Below are positions 10,442-21,928 of a DNA stretch of 64,000 nt, one piece after another. Location: NCBI GenBank assembly GCA_029851415.1, contig CM056744.1, forward strand, positions 67,450,172-67,514,171, in the 5' to 3' direction. The stretch is from Eretmocerus hayati (Eukaryota; Arthropoda; Insecta; Hymenoptera; Aphelinidae). The notes below the pieces were generated by a model. That model was not told where the DNA came from, ran no database searches, and saw nothing but the letters and a program-made list of their open reading frames with translations. Numbering within the stretch: the stretch's first letter is position 1; each line of letters starts with the position of its first letter. The position numbers were made by a program, and so were the translations under genes.

Positions 10442-10957
10442 AAACAAATGCGCCAAAATGCAAACTACTTTAGGTAATGAACTAAATTTTTCAAGAGAGG
10501 ATAACACGTAGGGCTCAGCTTCTGCCACTTGTACATGCACATTTGCCTCCACCTCTTGAACAGCCTCAGATATAGCAAGAGCTGCACTGATCTCAGCCTC
10601 TTCTTGTGGTGAGGCAGCTACTCGCTTAGGCCAATCACATGATTCTCTAGTGATCCAGGCTGGACCATGCCACCAGAGTACATCTTCCTTGAGCGCCTCC
10701 ACCGTCAAGCCTCGAGTGGCTCTGTCAGCTGGATTTTCAGTGCCCTGTATATGATTTCACTCAGCTTCTGGTAAGGATATTAGTATTACACTTGATCTAT
10801 TGGCTACAAAAGTTTCCCAACGAGAGGGGTGATCATTGAGCCAGTCTAATACTACTTTACTATCAGACCAGCAATACAAAGCTGCAGGCTTGTATGGCAG
10901 CTGAAGGACAATATGCTCTAAAAGACGCACAACAAGGACAGAAGCACACAACTCCAA
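10442..10957 (-). pseudogene. Pao RNase H region, broken
   Basis: Two open segments in one frame (10957-10757 and 10708 downward) are separated by a stop. The first has YCWSDSKVVLDWL, the RNase H motif with its catalytic Asp. The second contains WWHGPAWI, a block found after RNase H in Pao polyproteins. A frameshift near 10440 then leads into the integrase frame. Confidence 0.75.
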
Positions 10958-10962
10958 CTTAG

Positions 10963-12105
10963 CTATACTAGGGGCATCTGATTACGCAACATGATCCATC
11001 TATCAAGCAGATCTCCAACTAACGGCGTGTCCCAATCAGCCTTTTGAATCCACAGGTCCTGGATGAGTATCTTCGTCTGAACTAGAAATGGGGCCAACCA
11101 ACCTAGGGGATCAAACAGACGAGCAACCTCTGACAAAATAGATCGTTTGGACACGGCAGTCCGAGCCTCGGGCAAAGAAACCTTGAAAAAGAAGTGGTCC
11201 CCAGAGGGTACCCATTTGAGGCCCAAGGTAGACACCGCTTCTTCCAAATCGACTGAAACTCCCTCCTGCAAATTTGTCGAGAGATCCTGCAAGAGAGATA
11301 CGTCATTCGCCGCCCACTTTCCTAGATCCATGCCAGCAGCTTTCATAACATCAATGAGCTCGTTTCGAGCCTCTAGCGCCACCTGTAATGTATCAGCTCC
11401 ACCAAACAAGTCATCCATATAACTGAGAAGTTTCAGAATGGCCGCAGCCAATGGATGAGATTCGCCATACTGATCAGCTAAATACAACAAGACACGAATG
11501 GCTAAAAAAGGAGTACATGCAGTACGATACGTAAATGTTAGTAAAACATACACACGTATTTCTGGATCATCCAGAGCCATCCAGACTATTCTCTGCCAGT
11601 CCACGTCGTCAGGGTGCACTAGAATTTGCCGGAACATTTTGACGATATCCGTCACAAATACAAATTCATAGAATCTCCAACGACTAATCACCATAGTGAG
11701 ATCGTTCAGCAAATTAGGCCCTTTCAACAGGTGATCGTTAAGGGTTTCACCATTACCTGATTTTTGCGAGGCATTGAAAACCACCCGGATCTTGTCATTG
11801 TGAAAAACAGCATGATGCGGGATGTAACAGCATTCACGTTGACGCCCAGGATCAGCCGCGAGCTTCATGTGGCCAAGTGTCTCATACTCCGTCATGAACT
11901 TGGTATAGGCTGTGTCCAACTCGTCATCTCGTCGTCGACGTCGCTCCGAGCGGTGGAGGCACGCCACAGCAATACTTCTTGAATCTGCAAACGAAAAGTC
12001 ATCAATTTTCTGAGAGAGAGGCAATCGAACAATGACCCTCCCCTCCGGTGAACGCGTGACAGTTGAAGAAAACTGTCGCTCACAAAATTCATCATCTGGT
12101 GACAT
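10963..12105 (-). pseudogene. Pao reverse transcriptase
   Basis: This 380-codon frame has KIRVVFNASQKSGNGETLND, then FVTDIVKMFRQILVHP (first RT Asp), and the catalytic LSYMDDLFGG (YMDD; BEL/Pao usually has YVDD). FDPLGWLAPF follows, which is highly typical of Pao. The frame differs from both the gag-protease and RNase H frames, so it is isolated by frameshifts. Confidence 0.88.
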
Positions 12106-12134
12106 GATACGTTTAGAGGGGATTTGGTCCCTTC

Positions 12135-14156
12135 CTAGAATTTCTGAACAGATTCAGACAACGACGGAGTCAACGCAAAATGACACCGAGTAGACCCAGC
12201 CACCATACCAGCCGAATCCTGACTAGACGAAACACGACCGGTAAGAATCCATCCAAACACCGTCTCCTTAGCGATCGGAGCGTCCACCGGTCCCTTCATA
12301 ACTCCTTGGAGTAGAATTTGACCGTATACATCAGCGCTCAGTAAACAATCAATTTTTTGTGGCGTGTGGAATGCAGGATGAGCTAACGTTAAATTTCTTA
12401 TATGAGGCCACTCTTTCCATGGAACTGGAATATTCGGTAATTTCTGTGTCAAATCTGGAAGCACAAACGCATTGATCCGACAATTAAAATTCTGATCACG
12501 AGGAGACGACACGAAGAAACTGACTTGCCCACGAGCAACGACCGTAATTTCACCACCCAGCGTCCCAACCCCCAGATTCACGCGCTTACGCCGCAATGAC
12601 AAAATATCAGCGACTTGCTCCGAAACGAATGAACTTTTAGCACAGGGATCGATGAGCGCTCTAGCCTGAATAGATTTTCCCGATTCTGACTTCAGCACGA
12701 CAATCGCCGTGGCGAGTAAACGCGTGTGATCGATCGTAGCAGCGTGAACCTGTACTGCCATATTTTGCGTCTGAGACGTGGCAGGCTTCTGACCGTCACC
12801 CGAATCTTCACCCTTATTCTGCGGTGGCTGATCCAAATGCAAGAGAGTATCATGGCGACCCTTGCACTCCTTGCACCTCATGTTACCTTTGTAGCATCTA
12901 TCAACATAATGACCTGGCCGCAAGCATTGCAAACAACATCGATTTGACTTACTAAATTCCCGACGTTCCATTACTGACAGTTGAGCAAATTTCTCACACT
13001 TCAACGATGTATGAGAACCCTTACACATCAAACATCCTGGATCTGGCTCACTGTCCGCCTCAGTGTTAGTCATGTGAGCTGTGACAGATTCAGCTTTCTG
13101 AGATGAGTTGTTATATTTACCCGTATTTTTCGTAACAGAATCAGCGCCAATACTACTAGAAGTCACTTGCGACAGCACGTGCGCAGAATCCCACGCCTGC
13201 ACTCGCTTTTCCAAAAATGACTTAAGAACGGCATATGTAGAGAAGCCCCTCTCAGACTCTTGATTCTGCTCCCAACTTTCACGCGTCGAGACGTCCAACT
13301 CACGGAAAACACAGTGCACAAACCAACAATCCCAATCCTCTACTCTACATTCCAAATCCCGAAGACCTTGAATGTGTTCCTTAGCTGAGTTCAACAAATC
13401 ACTCATATCTTGAGGACTTTTAGCCTCGATTGAATTCAAATTGATAAGATCCTCTAGGTGAAAGAAAAGCCGGAGACGTGGATTATCATATCGACTACAA
13501 AGCCGCTCCCATGCAATATTAAAATTAGTACCAACTAACGGTAGGCTACTAATCATGCGAGATGCCACGCCCTTCACAACCTGCTTAAGATAAGTTAACC
13601 TTCGTACTGATTGAATAGCTCTTTCATCAATAACAAGGGATTGGAACTGTTGTTTCCAAGATTCCCAGTCACACTGTTTACCAGAAAATTCCGGAATATC
13701 GGTATGCGGAATCTCATGCATTTCAGCAGTCAACCGGGAAATTTCATTCATATCAAGACCTTGATGAGGCCCCAAAGCATTGAGATTTGGCTCGACTGGA
13801 TCTTGAGGAATCATATCCATCAAAGTCCCTTTGGTGGAAATATAATTATCTTCTACAGTCGAGTAACAATCACTCATGAACTAGTCCTCATTCGGTAAAT
13901 ACGACTGGTACTGTATGATTTCCCGATGCCTATCCCCGAACTCTTTTCAATAACCTGACGAAAGTTCAAAACGCGATCGCAAAACCGTTGGTGTAAGGTT
14001 CTCGACGCCTCGCTTCTTCGTATTTGTCATGAAGTTATTGATATTTTTCGCGGTTTCCATCTGCACCGCTATCAAAGCCCGGCCTTGGCTGCGAGCTTTC
14101 TTAGCTTTAGCCTCAGCGGCTGCAGCGGCCAGTTCCTCAGGAGTAGAATCCGGCAT
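12135..14156 (-). pseudogene. Pao gag and aspartic protease
   Basis: The probable start is the ATG at 14156 (MPDSTPEEL); an in-frame stop near 13947 precedes the long frame 13877-12135 (580 codons). The N-terminal half is the gag region (FSGKQCDWESWKQQF, typical of DUF1759). A zinc-knuckle-like Cys block follows (CLMCKGSHTSLKCEKF; CCLQCLRPGHYVDRC). The C-terminal part is the A17-type protease: ALIDPCAKSSF stands where D-[ST]-G is expected, so the protease active site is altered. KIDCLLSADVYG and ETVFGWILTG complete the domain. Confidence 0.85.
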
Positions 14157-14186
14157 TTTCGGAATGTAAAAACAGCCAAAATTCAA

Positions 14187-15156
14187 CTTTGAGGAATTCC
14201 AAAGTTACACACGAAACAACTTAAACACTCGCGGTAGTAATGCTATAGCGGCAAATGCCCAACTATAGATACAGATATTGCCGAAATGTCCAACTCTCTA
14301 GTGCACGTAATTTTATGCAAAATCGTGCAAATCTGGCCCAACCCAACGAGAAAGTCGTCCTGTGAATAATCCTCAGTGGCTCATTTTACCCCATTAGCTA
14401 TTTACACGATGCCTGAATAGACACAGATCGTCATTAGCGTGCAACCTAAAGACAAGCATCAAAGCCATGCAGTGCAGATACTAATACACACGCCCGCCGA
14501 GCTTCTCAATAGTAAACGCAACCACAAAAGAGCGTCCTGCTCTATCACACGAGATGCTTGGCAACTCGCGGAAACAATCAGCTGCCGAAAATCGAACAGC
14601 TGAGCGCCACTATTTCATAAGAAGTCGGCTATGCGTGCAGCCGAGGGCTATAGCAAAATCCACGAAAGCGAGAGAGAGAGCAGAAAGCGGAATAGGTAAT
14701 GATATGACTTATCGACCGCAGCCGCGCGATTGCTCGCTATAGTGGCTTACCCTCTCCTTTCCGCTGCACCTGCTACTGGGACTGTCTCGGCGGGGGGCCG
14801 GGGGGGGGGGGGGGGGTAACGAGCAGCCGGGATGATGATGGCTGCTGCGCTGATGAGCCCGCCAAAAGCGACGACTGAAATATCGCACAGACCGCTGCTC
14901 ACCAGTGGCGCACACCTGTGCGCTCCCCTCCACGGTGACCCCATTGTTGCTGTGCCTCCTGGCACCAATGATGATGATGCGACGATGGTCAAGACAAGTC
15001 CGGCACTTTGAACTGCTTGCACTCGAGTATGTTGACGGACTCGAGCGACCGGTGCCCACTTCACTCGCGACACAAATTTTTCACCATTCACGAGAGCACA
15101 AATTTTTCACTTCAACTCCCGAGACCATGTGGCACAACCAGGCTCTGCTACCAAAA
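14187..15156 (-). other. Leader region of the Pao element with PBS and a G-run
   Basis: This lies between the 5' LTR and gag on the element strand. The complement of a tRNA 3' end, TGGTAGCAGAGC, is at 15142-15153, three bases inside the LTR edge, and serves as primer binding site. The + strand has a G-run near 14798-14817. Proline-rich ORFs here (14709-15091) look like composition artefacts. Confidence 0.7.
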
Positions 15157-15624
15157 TGTTGGTGCGTGAGCTTAAACTTGGTTGGCGCAGTGGAAGCTGA
15201 TTTTACAGGGTTCGGGAAGTTGAACACAAAACACTTCGGATTCAATAAATGAATCTTTAATACTTCAAAAGTGTGCTACACTGGTGAAAAACAAGATAAA
15301 AGTCGCGTAAAACTAGAGTGAAGGAGGAAAAATAAGGGGCACCGGCGCGACCGTGATCGCGCGCGTAAATTGCCTGAGCGCGGACGATATCATTGTCCGC
15401 GCGACGATCTTGCAGCTACTAACAATACGAGACCGCAAGGAGAGCGCGAGAGGGCTGGCAGGAAGAGAGAGAGAGCCGTTGCGCATCGCATGATCCTAAT
15501 ATTCAAATCGATTGGTACAAGTTTGCGCCCGGCACTATACTCTCTTTGTCTCTCTCTCTCTCTATAAAGCTGACCAGCTCGCTCGTACTCAAACGGCGAG
15601 CTCAAATCAGTTGGGATTTGAACA
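15157..15624 (-). repeat. 5' LTR of the Pao element (468 bp)
   Basis: It is bounded inside by the PBS and outside by the ATCAC duplication. On the element strand it starts TGTTC, has a TATA-like CTTTATAG near its start and ends CCAACA. It includes a short (CT)n at 15551-15566. It is the only complete LTR of the element. Confidence 0.8.
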
Positions 15625-15629
15625 ATCAC
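15625..15629. repeat. Target-site duplication ATCAC, right of the Pao element
   Basis: This is the partner of 8794-8798. The codons after it (ATT TAT GTA GAT GAC) continue the interrupted ORF2. Confidence 0.85.
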
Positions 15630-18232
15630 ATTTATGTAGATGACAACGACACTGTCACTGGCTTTCAGAACAAACACCTGCCCAGTTTTGGTGGCCACTC
15701 GGTCTTTGACGTCACCATCAACGTCTTCACCCCTACTCCGCCAGAAAATTCCTTCAAGTATAGGGATTTTCGTAACATCACTCCGGAGATATCGAATAAC
15801 CGTCTGCTTCGCTGCGACTGGACAGCTCTTGAAAATGCCGAAACCAGTTTGGAAGACGCAATTCACTGCTTGGATGAAAATTTAAAGATCGTTTTAGATG
15901 AACTAGCACCGGAAAAAACTATGAACCCGCGTAAAAATGATGCTCCTTGGATTGGTCCTGAGTTGAGGGTGCTCATGAATAAGCGAGACGTGACGCGCAG
16001 GCGCTGGGAGCGCATGCAACGCAACCAGTGCAAGTGTCCTGAGCTTCAAAATGAGTACTTTCGGCTTAGCGAAGAGGTCGATCTGCGCATTGAGCAAGAG
16101 CGTAATTCCTTCCTTCAAAACCATCTTTCAGACGCTCTTGATCAGAACAAGAATATCCGGAAGGGAATGCGCAATCTCGGCCTCTTCGCCCAAGAGCAAA
16201 GAGGAAGAACTTCACGGTTTCACACCGGATGATTTGAACGCTCACTTTGCGGGGGTTTCCGTTTCGCCTCACGAAAATATCAATGAAACAATGGACGATA
16301 TTAACTCCGCACCGGAGGAGGGGCTTAAATTTAAGCCCACAAATTTCAATGATGTGGTCCTTGCTATTAAATATTTCTCTTCGCAGGCCCGCGGGGTGGA
16401 TGGGATCCCCCAGAGCGTGATCGCGAAGGCTCTTCCGGCAATTGGTGATCTTATTGTACATATTTTCAATTCCTCTTTCGCTCATAGCGTTTTTCCCGAA
16501 GCTTGGGAGCAAGCGCAGCTGATTGCATCGAAGAAGACAGCAGCTCCATCAACGGTCTCGGACTCCCGTCCCATAGCGCTGCTGTGCTTCCTTTCCAAGG
16601 TTCTGGCAAAAATTGCACATGACCAAATCACGGAGTATTTGAAAGTAGAGAAACTTCTTGATCGCTTCCAGACTGGTTTCAGGCAATACCATCGCACCCG
16701 GACAGCTTTACTGAAGTTGACGGATGACATCAGAGTAGGCATTGATAGGAAAAAGATCACCTTACTCCTACTATTAGACTTTAGCAAAGCTTCCGACACA
16801 ATAACACCGTCAAAGCTGTTGAGGAAGCTCCGAAATCTTGGATTCTCAAGATCGGCACTCCTGTGGATAAAATCATACTTACAAGGCCGCACCCAAATAG
16901 TCACTTCAAAATCCGGTAGTTCTGATTGGCTCGAAACCAATCTGGGTGTTCCACAGGGATCCGTTCTCGGGCCTTTACTCTTCAGCTTATATGTTAATGA
17001 CTTACCTGGTTTGCTAGACGGAAAGATGGTATATCATCTATTCTATGCGGATGATCTTCAAATTTATCTCCAAGTCGAGAAAACTAAGATCAAGGAAGGC
17101 ATCACTCGGCTGGGAGAAGTAGGACGACTAATTGCTGAATGGGCCAGAAGTTCCGGCCTGCGTCTCAACGCTGGCAAGACCAAGGCAATCTTCTTCAGCT
17201 CTCAGAGGAACATCAAAGATCTGAAAAGAATGGACTTGCCAGGGGTTGAGATACAGGAAGGGAAGTTCATTCCGTTCAGCGATACGGTCGTGAGTCTTGG
17301 TGTTACACTTGATAGTGAACTGACGTGGAAGGCGCACATTGACCAAGTCACTAAAAAAGTGACCAGAGCCCTTTACGGATTGCGGTTTTTTAGGGCGTGT
17401 ATCACCAGACCTCTCCGAATTCGCCTAGTCGAGTCATTAGTTCAACCGCATTTAGATTATTGCACAGTCGTGTACCTCGACGCCACGGACGAACAGCGTC
17501 AACAGATACAGCGACTGAGCAATTCATGTGTGGAGTACATTTTCGATCTTAGGAGAGACGAGCACATCACCCCGTTTAGGGAACGCTTGGGTTGGTTACG
17601 TACTGATTCGCGGAGAATGTACTTCGCAGCACTTTTAATGCATAAGATTTTGCATCTTGGAGAACCTGGCTACCTAGCTGCGATGTTTACCAGGTACCTA
17701 TCTGAACGCTCCGCACGTGGTGATGCAAAAGAGCGGGTACTCAAGGTTCCCAATATGAGACTTGAGTACGGAAGAAGATCATTCCAGGTTCAATGTGCTC
17801 ATCTGTGGAACTTCCCTCCTCCGGGCTTTAGGCAGCTGGGGAAAATATCAGTTTTCAAAGAGGCCTCGAAAGATTTCCTTCTGACCCAGTCTTCCCAGGG
17901 GCCGAATTACGAACAAGCGAACGCACGAGCGAGCGGACGACGCGCACGATGCGCAAGATGCGCACGCCAAGCGCGAGAAACGAGCGACCGAACGACACGA
18001 GCGGGCGAACCGCGAGTACCCCCACTATACCGGCCCCTATACCTTTTACATTGGGGAGGTGGAGTGGGGGTACTCGCGGTTCGCCCGCTCGTGTCGTTCG
18101 GTCGCTCGTTTCTCGCGCTTGGCGTGCGCATCTTGCGCATCGTGCGCGTCGTCCGCTCGCTCGTGCGATTGCTTGTTCGTAATTCGGCCCCAGAGGATTG
18201 ACGTGGAAAGGAGGCATTATTTTAATCTCTAA
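15630..18232 (+). pseudogene. ORF2 part 2: reverse transcriptase of the CR1/Jockey-group element
   Basis: It continues the endonuclease from 8798 (VDDNDTVTGF, then GGHSVFDVTI). A frameshift near 16190 moves into the frame that carries the RT: SRPIALLCFLSKVLAKIAHD, DFSKASDTI, GVPQGSVLGPLLFSLYVND and the catalytic FYADDLQIY, all in order. The post-RT part has PHLDYCTVVY and HITPFRERLGWL. A MITE inserted at 17899-18190 breaks the last codons; without it the frame runs to TAA at 18230-18232, as in the copy at 901-1111. RT residues look intact, so the frameshift and insertions are the main damage. Confidence 0.88.
17896..18193. mobile_element. 292-bp foldback MITE (17899-18190) with CAG target duplication
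   Basis: The MITE is almost entirely palindromic: arms of about 125-130 bp starting GGGCCGAATTACGAACAAGC and ending in the reverse complement, around a loop of about 30 bp near 18030-18065. CAG stands at both sides (17896-17898, 18191-18193). The related copy at 1060-1080 has a single CAG and no insert, which proves the boundaries. GGGCC termini with a 3-bp duplication fit PIF/Harbinger-derived MITEs, although TWA is the commoner target there. It is much more GC-rich than its surroundings. Confidence 0.88.
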
Positions 18233-18570
18233 ACTGTGATAGGCTTGGGCTCTTTTCAATCAGCGTTTCCTATTTTAAAAGAGTTATACGTGCCTACTTC
18301 GTCACTGAATTGTGATTCCTGTGATATTTCTGCTGGCCCAAGCTTTTTATATGCCTTTCTACATGGAATTATTTCCTCCTCCTCGATCGTACTAGCAAAG
18401 ACTGATATGTTTATATGAAAATGTATCTTATCATTCTCTTAATGGCTTTTATGCATCCTTCGATGCCTTAGAATGACTAGTCACTTTCTGTGATAATTCT
18501 AATATTCCTCGACCGAAAAGACAAATATTTATACATCTTTATTTATTCGTTATGTAGGTGTAACATGTGT

Positions 18571-20224
18571 TCCATAACTTGTCCCAAGTGCTTTGGGCCA
18601 ATTTTGACCAAGCATTCTCGTTCAACAGTCTCATCAACGCTCCTCCGGTATCATGAATGGGGCTACTATGCATTCCGCGCGCGATCTCGTTCAAAAATGC
18701 TTGTCCTTCCACGGGGTACATAACGCGTTCCCGTAGAGTGTCTAGATCTCTCTCCGAGTATATTTTGGACGTAGCTAAATATTCCGGATTCATGTAGTGC
18801 CAAGTAGGCTTCGTAAGGGGTTTAATCTGTATAGGGGGCTGGGCTTCTGTGGGAAGGGGCATAATTTTGTACCATTAATCGCCAACGAAGTAGGGCGAAG
18901 GCAATGAATTATTGCAAGGTACTTGGGTTCCCCTGGACTTCAGGATATGGATACGGGGTTGCATAAACAATGTATTGTTCTTGTGGGATACTTGTAACTC
19001 AGCATAGCATTGCGTGCCATGTTCTATCTTTACTTCAATTGGGATGCATTTGACTATTCGGGCTACTTCTCCGGCCGCAAGGGCCATGTATCCGGGACCT
19101 TTCATGAGGGTATACGCGAATTCGTCAGGGGAGAAAGTGGCCATCGCAAGAGCATTTTGAATAATCTGACGCTCAAGGTCGCATCGTCCCTGGATTACGT
19201 CTTGATACAAGGACTGGAATTGCGTTCGCATCCACTTCTCAACGTAAATAAACTTAGAATTTAGATTCGCAAACATATCTGGATTAATCGGTATAACCCT
19301 TTCATGATCTGCAAAGCTATTCCCTTTTACAGTTTCGAAAATTACGAGTTTAGGATGTTCCGTACACAGTACAGAATATCCGCAGGCTCTCTCTTCTAGA
19401 CAAACAGTTAACGCAAAAGTCGTGTCGCGAGTAGTCACGGTGTACACAACTCTGGCGCCCTTGACACTTGGGTCCGTAAGTTTTTGCGCTTGTCCCTCTT
19501 ACAGGACGCTATATTTATTGAACCCGCAGATGCCAACAGGCAAAGAGCGCCAATAACTCTGTTCATCGCGAGGGTCTAAACAAGAACTATCTGATGAGAC
19601 ACACACGATCCCTGATTAAAAAATCATTTGATTCTTATCCACGTCGACGGTGGCCTTATGGGTATTCAAAGTGATCTTAATTCGGCCTTGAACCGCGACA
19701 TTGCTCCAGGATCCGTAGGGATCCGCGTAATTGGCGCCGCTACAAGAACCGTCTTGGCTTACATCGCCTGCCAAGATCATCGGATGGATGATCGGGTTTC
19801 CGTTAGCCTTCAACCCACGAATTGTCTGTCCACCTGGCAAGACATAAAATCCGCTGACGTGCATCTCATTACAGGTTTGGGCATTTATTTCCTGAATACA
19901 TTCGTTGGTGTCTCCATGCAATACCATGGATGCGTGGCTAAACATGCCACACTTCATTACGGTCCGTGAAATCTCTACCTCACATTGCTTAACAGGAGCT
20001 TCAAGGAACTCGTTAATCTGCAACAGCTGTACATATTTGTCCGTAATTTGGACTCGGTTCTCGGGAATGTCACATTAGTCCACATCCAGAAGCGACAATC
20101 TCGTTACGTTCAGTGACCTTGATCCACAATCATAGCCGATCAGGGCCATGGCGCCAGCTAATGTTATCAATAATATTGTGATATTGTATTCCATTTGTTC
20201 GATAATTGTCTTCCTTCCGATCAT
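18571..20224 (-). pseudogene. Second glycoprotein, resembling G of chuviruses (Jingchuvirales); four nonsense codons
   Basis: A single frame without frameshifts runs from ATG 20224 (or 20194, which gives a cleaner signal peptide, MEYNITILLITLAG) to about 18571. It is interrupted by four in-frame stops, all TAA, starting at 20077, 19618, 19501 and 18877. The protein is Cys-rich with several paired cysteines (for example CGYSVLC) and a GPGYMALAAGEV block, which I recognise as characteristic of chuvirus-type glycoproteins captured by arthropod retroelements. The family mediates membrane fusion. The C-terminus, including any membrane anchor, is missing at the junction with the 3' UTR at about 18570. 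The nonsense codons and truncation make it non-functional as it stands. Confidence 0.72.
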
Positions 20225-20292
20225 CTGTAACAGAAATTGAATGGAAATTGGGAGTGATGGTCCAAGGAACAGGCGAATTGTGTCACTACCGA

Positions 20293-21928
20293 CTATAGTA
20301 AACTCCTTCTAGGTTCGCGAGACAAGGGTTCGTTGATTACTGATCCCCTGAAAGTCCTCATAAGTTGGACTCTCCGGGGCGGGCAAGATGGAACGTCATA
20401 AATTGGCACAAAATCCCTATCACTCCAGTCATCGAATGGATGATGATTTTGCAGATGTTGTCTATTTATCAAATTGATCATTTTGGGCCTAATAACCGCG
20501 ATCTCGGGTCGTTCTCGTACGGGAGCGTTTCTGCATTCACAAAAGCACACTTGTGCAAGAATAAAAAGTACGCCGAGAAGTATATACCAATATAATGGGC
20601 GAAATTCAGAAAGAGCGTTTTGCTGGGGTAAGATTTCTAAACTGTTCCGTGGACCATCGTCAGGAGGTGGGACACAAGGAACTCTTGGGAATTTAACGGG
20701 TCTTACGGGATGAACTAGCCGTGACTCTGACACGCGGGCTTCACAATCCACCAGTAACCGAAAAATACCTACTCCCTTTATACTCTGAGAAGTTTCTGTA
20801 CCATTCTGACAGGTAGTCGTCAATACCTCGACATCTGGGACTGAGTAGAGCCACGACGCCTCCTCATAGAGTCGTGTCCATACGGTTCTACTATTTCGGT
20901 GATAAGTGACAGGACGATCGGATGGAACCGTAGTCGAATTATTGGTCAAATAAGCGTACTCGCAGGATGATTGATACAAGGTAAACGAAAGTGGACATTT
21001 CATTCCGCTAGGAGGTTGGATGCAATTTTCTATCTCGTTGACGAAAGCGTGGCTTGTACCCTCGCAACTTGAAACAATGAATCTACTTCGCGGCGTTATG
21101 CTCAGGGACGGTCCACCATTGCGTACCCAGGGTACTGAATACATTTGATATAGGGTGTGAGGTTGTTGCGAGTACAAAGGAATCTTAAGGTACACGAACA
21201 AGACTCCGCCTGAATATGTAAGATGTATTTCCCTCAACCAATCGAACAAGGTTCCCGGATTCACCAAGTTCGGGTTCTTAGAGTTGATATTTGCTTCTAA
21301 ATCTTCTATCGTAGCCGAGTCGAATAACGCTTCGTTCAACTCGTTGACATTAGCGGATTCTAGTATTGAGGTTAATCCGTAATACAAGTCGAGGCGCAAT
21401 CGCAGGTCCTTGAGCACATACTTGACCCAGGATTGTATGGTGTATAAGGCCGTGTCATTTTTCATCATTTTTTTCATCATTTCACTTAATTCGGAACGCG
21501 GGTTGATTCAAAGTTCGATTTAACCGAGAGTTTGCGTGGGGCATGGCCAACTCTAAGTGTTCCTTGTGCGAGCTCGATAAGCTCGACATTGATCTGATCG
21601 AATTGAGATCGTCTTGAAAGGAATTGCATAACGTCCGGTAATTTTTGCAAATCTTTTTGACTCGTTGTAGGGTTTCTACATGTAAGGGAGGGTATCTCAA
21701 GAGGTCGAAATTTATCTTCGTGAACCCGTCCCAGTATTTGCTAATAAATTGCACCCGAGATTGGTATTGGAAGTATATTGTTGGTATGTCTGGGGAAACT
21801 TCAAAAGACGCATGCGACTGAGCCACGGCTAGTAGGTACAACAATACACTCCATCCGGTGATCATGGTCCACCTGAAATCAAAGCGACACGTACATCTTA
21901 CTTGGTTTCCTTTCGCTCCTCCACACAT
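20293..21928 (-). pseudogene. F-like envelope glycoprotein (errantivirus/baculovirus F type), frameshifted
   Basis: There are two ORFs: 21928-21482 and 21480-20293, in different frames, with the TGA of the first one base before the ATG of the second. The first has a hydrophobic signal-like stretch (ITGWSVLLYLLAVAQSHA) and an R-x-x-R site (RLNR). The second has the block IPLYSQQPHTLYQMYSVPW typical of insect F-type Env, several N-glycosylation sites, and a transmembrane segment near the C-terminus (LYWYILLGVLFILAQVCF). Its start overlaps the end of the integrase by 31 bp, as in errantiviruses where env is made from a spliced mRNA. The split is most simply a frameshift in an A-rich run. Confidence 0.72.

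Larger units (their letters stand above)
8799..15624 (-). mobile_element. BEL/Pao LTR retrotransposon, degenerate
   Basis: The element is in minus orientation. Its 5' LTR is 15157-15624 (begins TGTTC, ends CCAACA on its own strand), with a primer binding site at 15142-15153, gag-protease, RT, RNase H and integrase regions down to 8937, and a short 3' LTR remnant at 8799-8905. It is flanked by ATCAC at both ends. Frameshifts and stops break every gene. Gene order and the domain types (DUF1759-like gag, A17-type protease, integrase with C-terminal DUF5641) are those of Pao. Confidence 0.9.
7155..18570 (+). mobile_element. CR1/Jockey-group element interrupted by a Pao element and a MITE
   Basis: This is one non-LTR element in + orientation: ORF1 (7155-8177), ORF2 in two pieces (8178-8798 and 15630-18232) and 3' UTR to about 18570. 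Element homology probably begins near 7187, directly after a short (CT)n tract (7171-7186). Removing the Pao insertion (with one ATCAC copy) and the MITE (with one CAG copy) joins the flanking sequence in frame. The 3' UTR matches 1112-1465 and stops about 80 bp short of the expected (CT)n tail, where the Gypsy-like element begins. A frameshift near 16190 remains after these removals. Confidence 0.8.

Noticed and set aside
14709..15091. Proline- and arginine-rich ORFs
   Set aside because: They lie across a G-run in the Pao leader and differ with frame; no support for a gene.
17855..18259. Arg/Ala-rich ORFs on both strands
   Set aside because: They are read from the GC-rich palindromic MITE and mirror each other.
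18571..20224. Reassigned TAA codon explaining the four in-frame TAA in the glycoprotein
   Set aside because: Other genes in the window (for example R1-clade ORF1 and the CR1/Jockey-group ORF2) use TAA as a normal terminal stop, so nonsense mutation is simpler.
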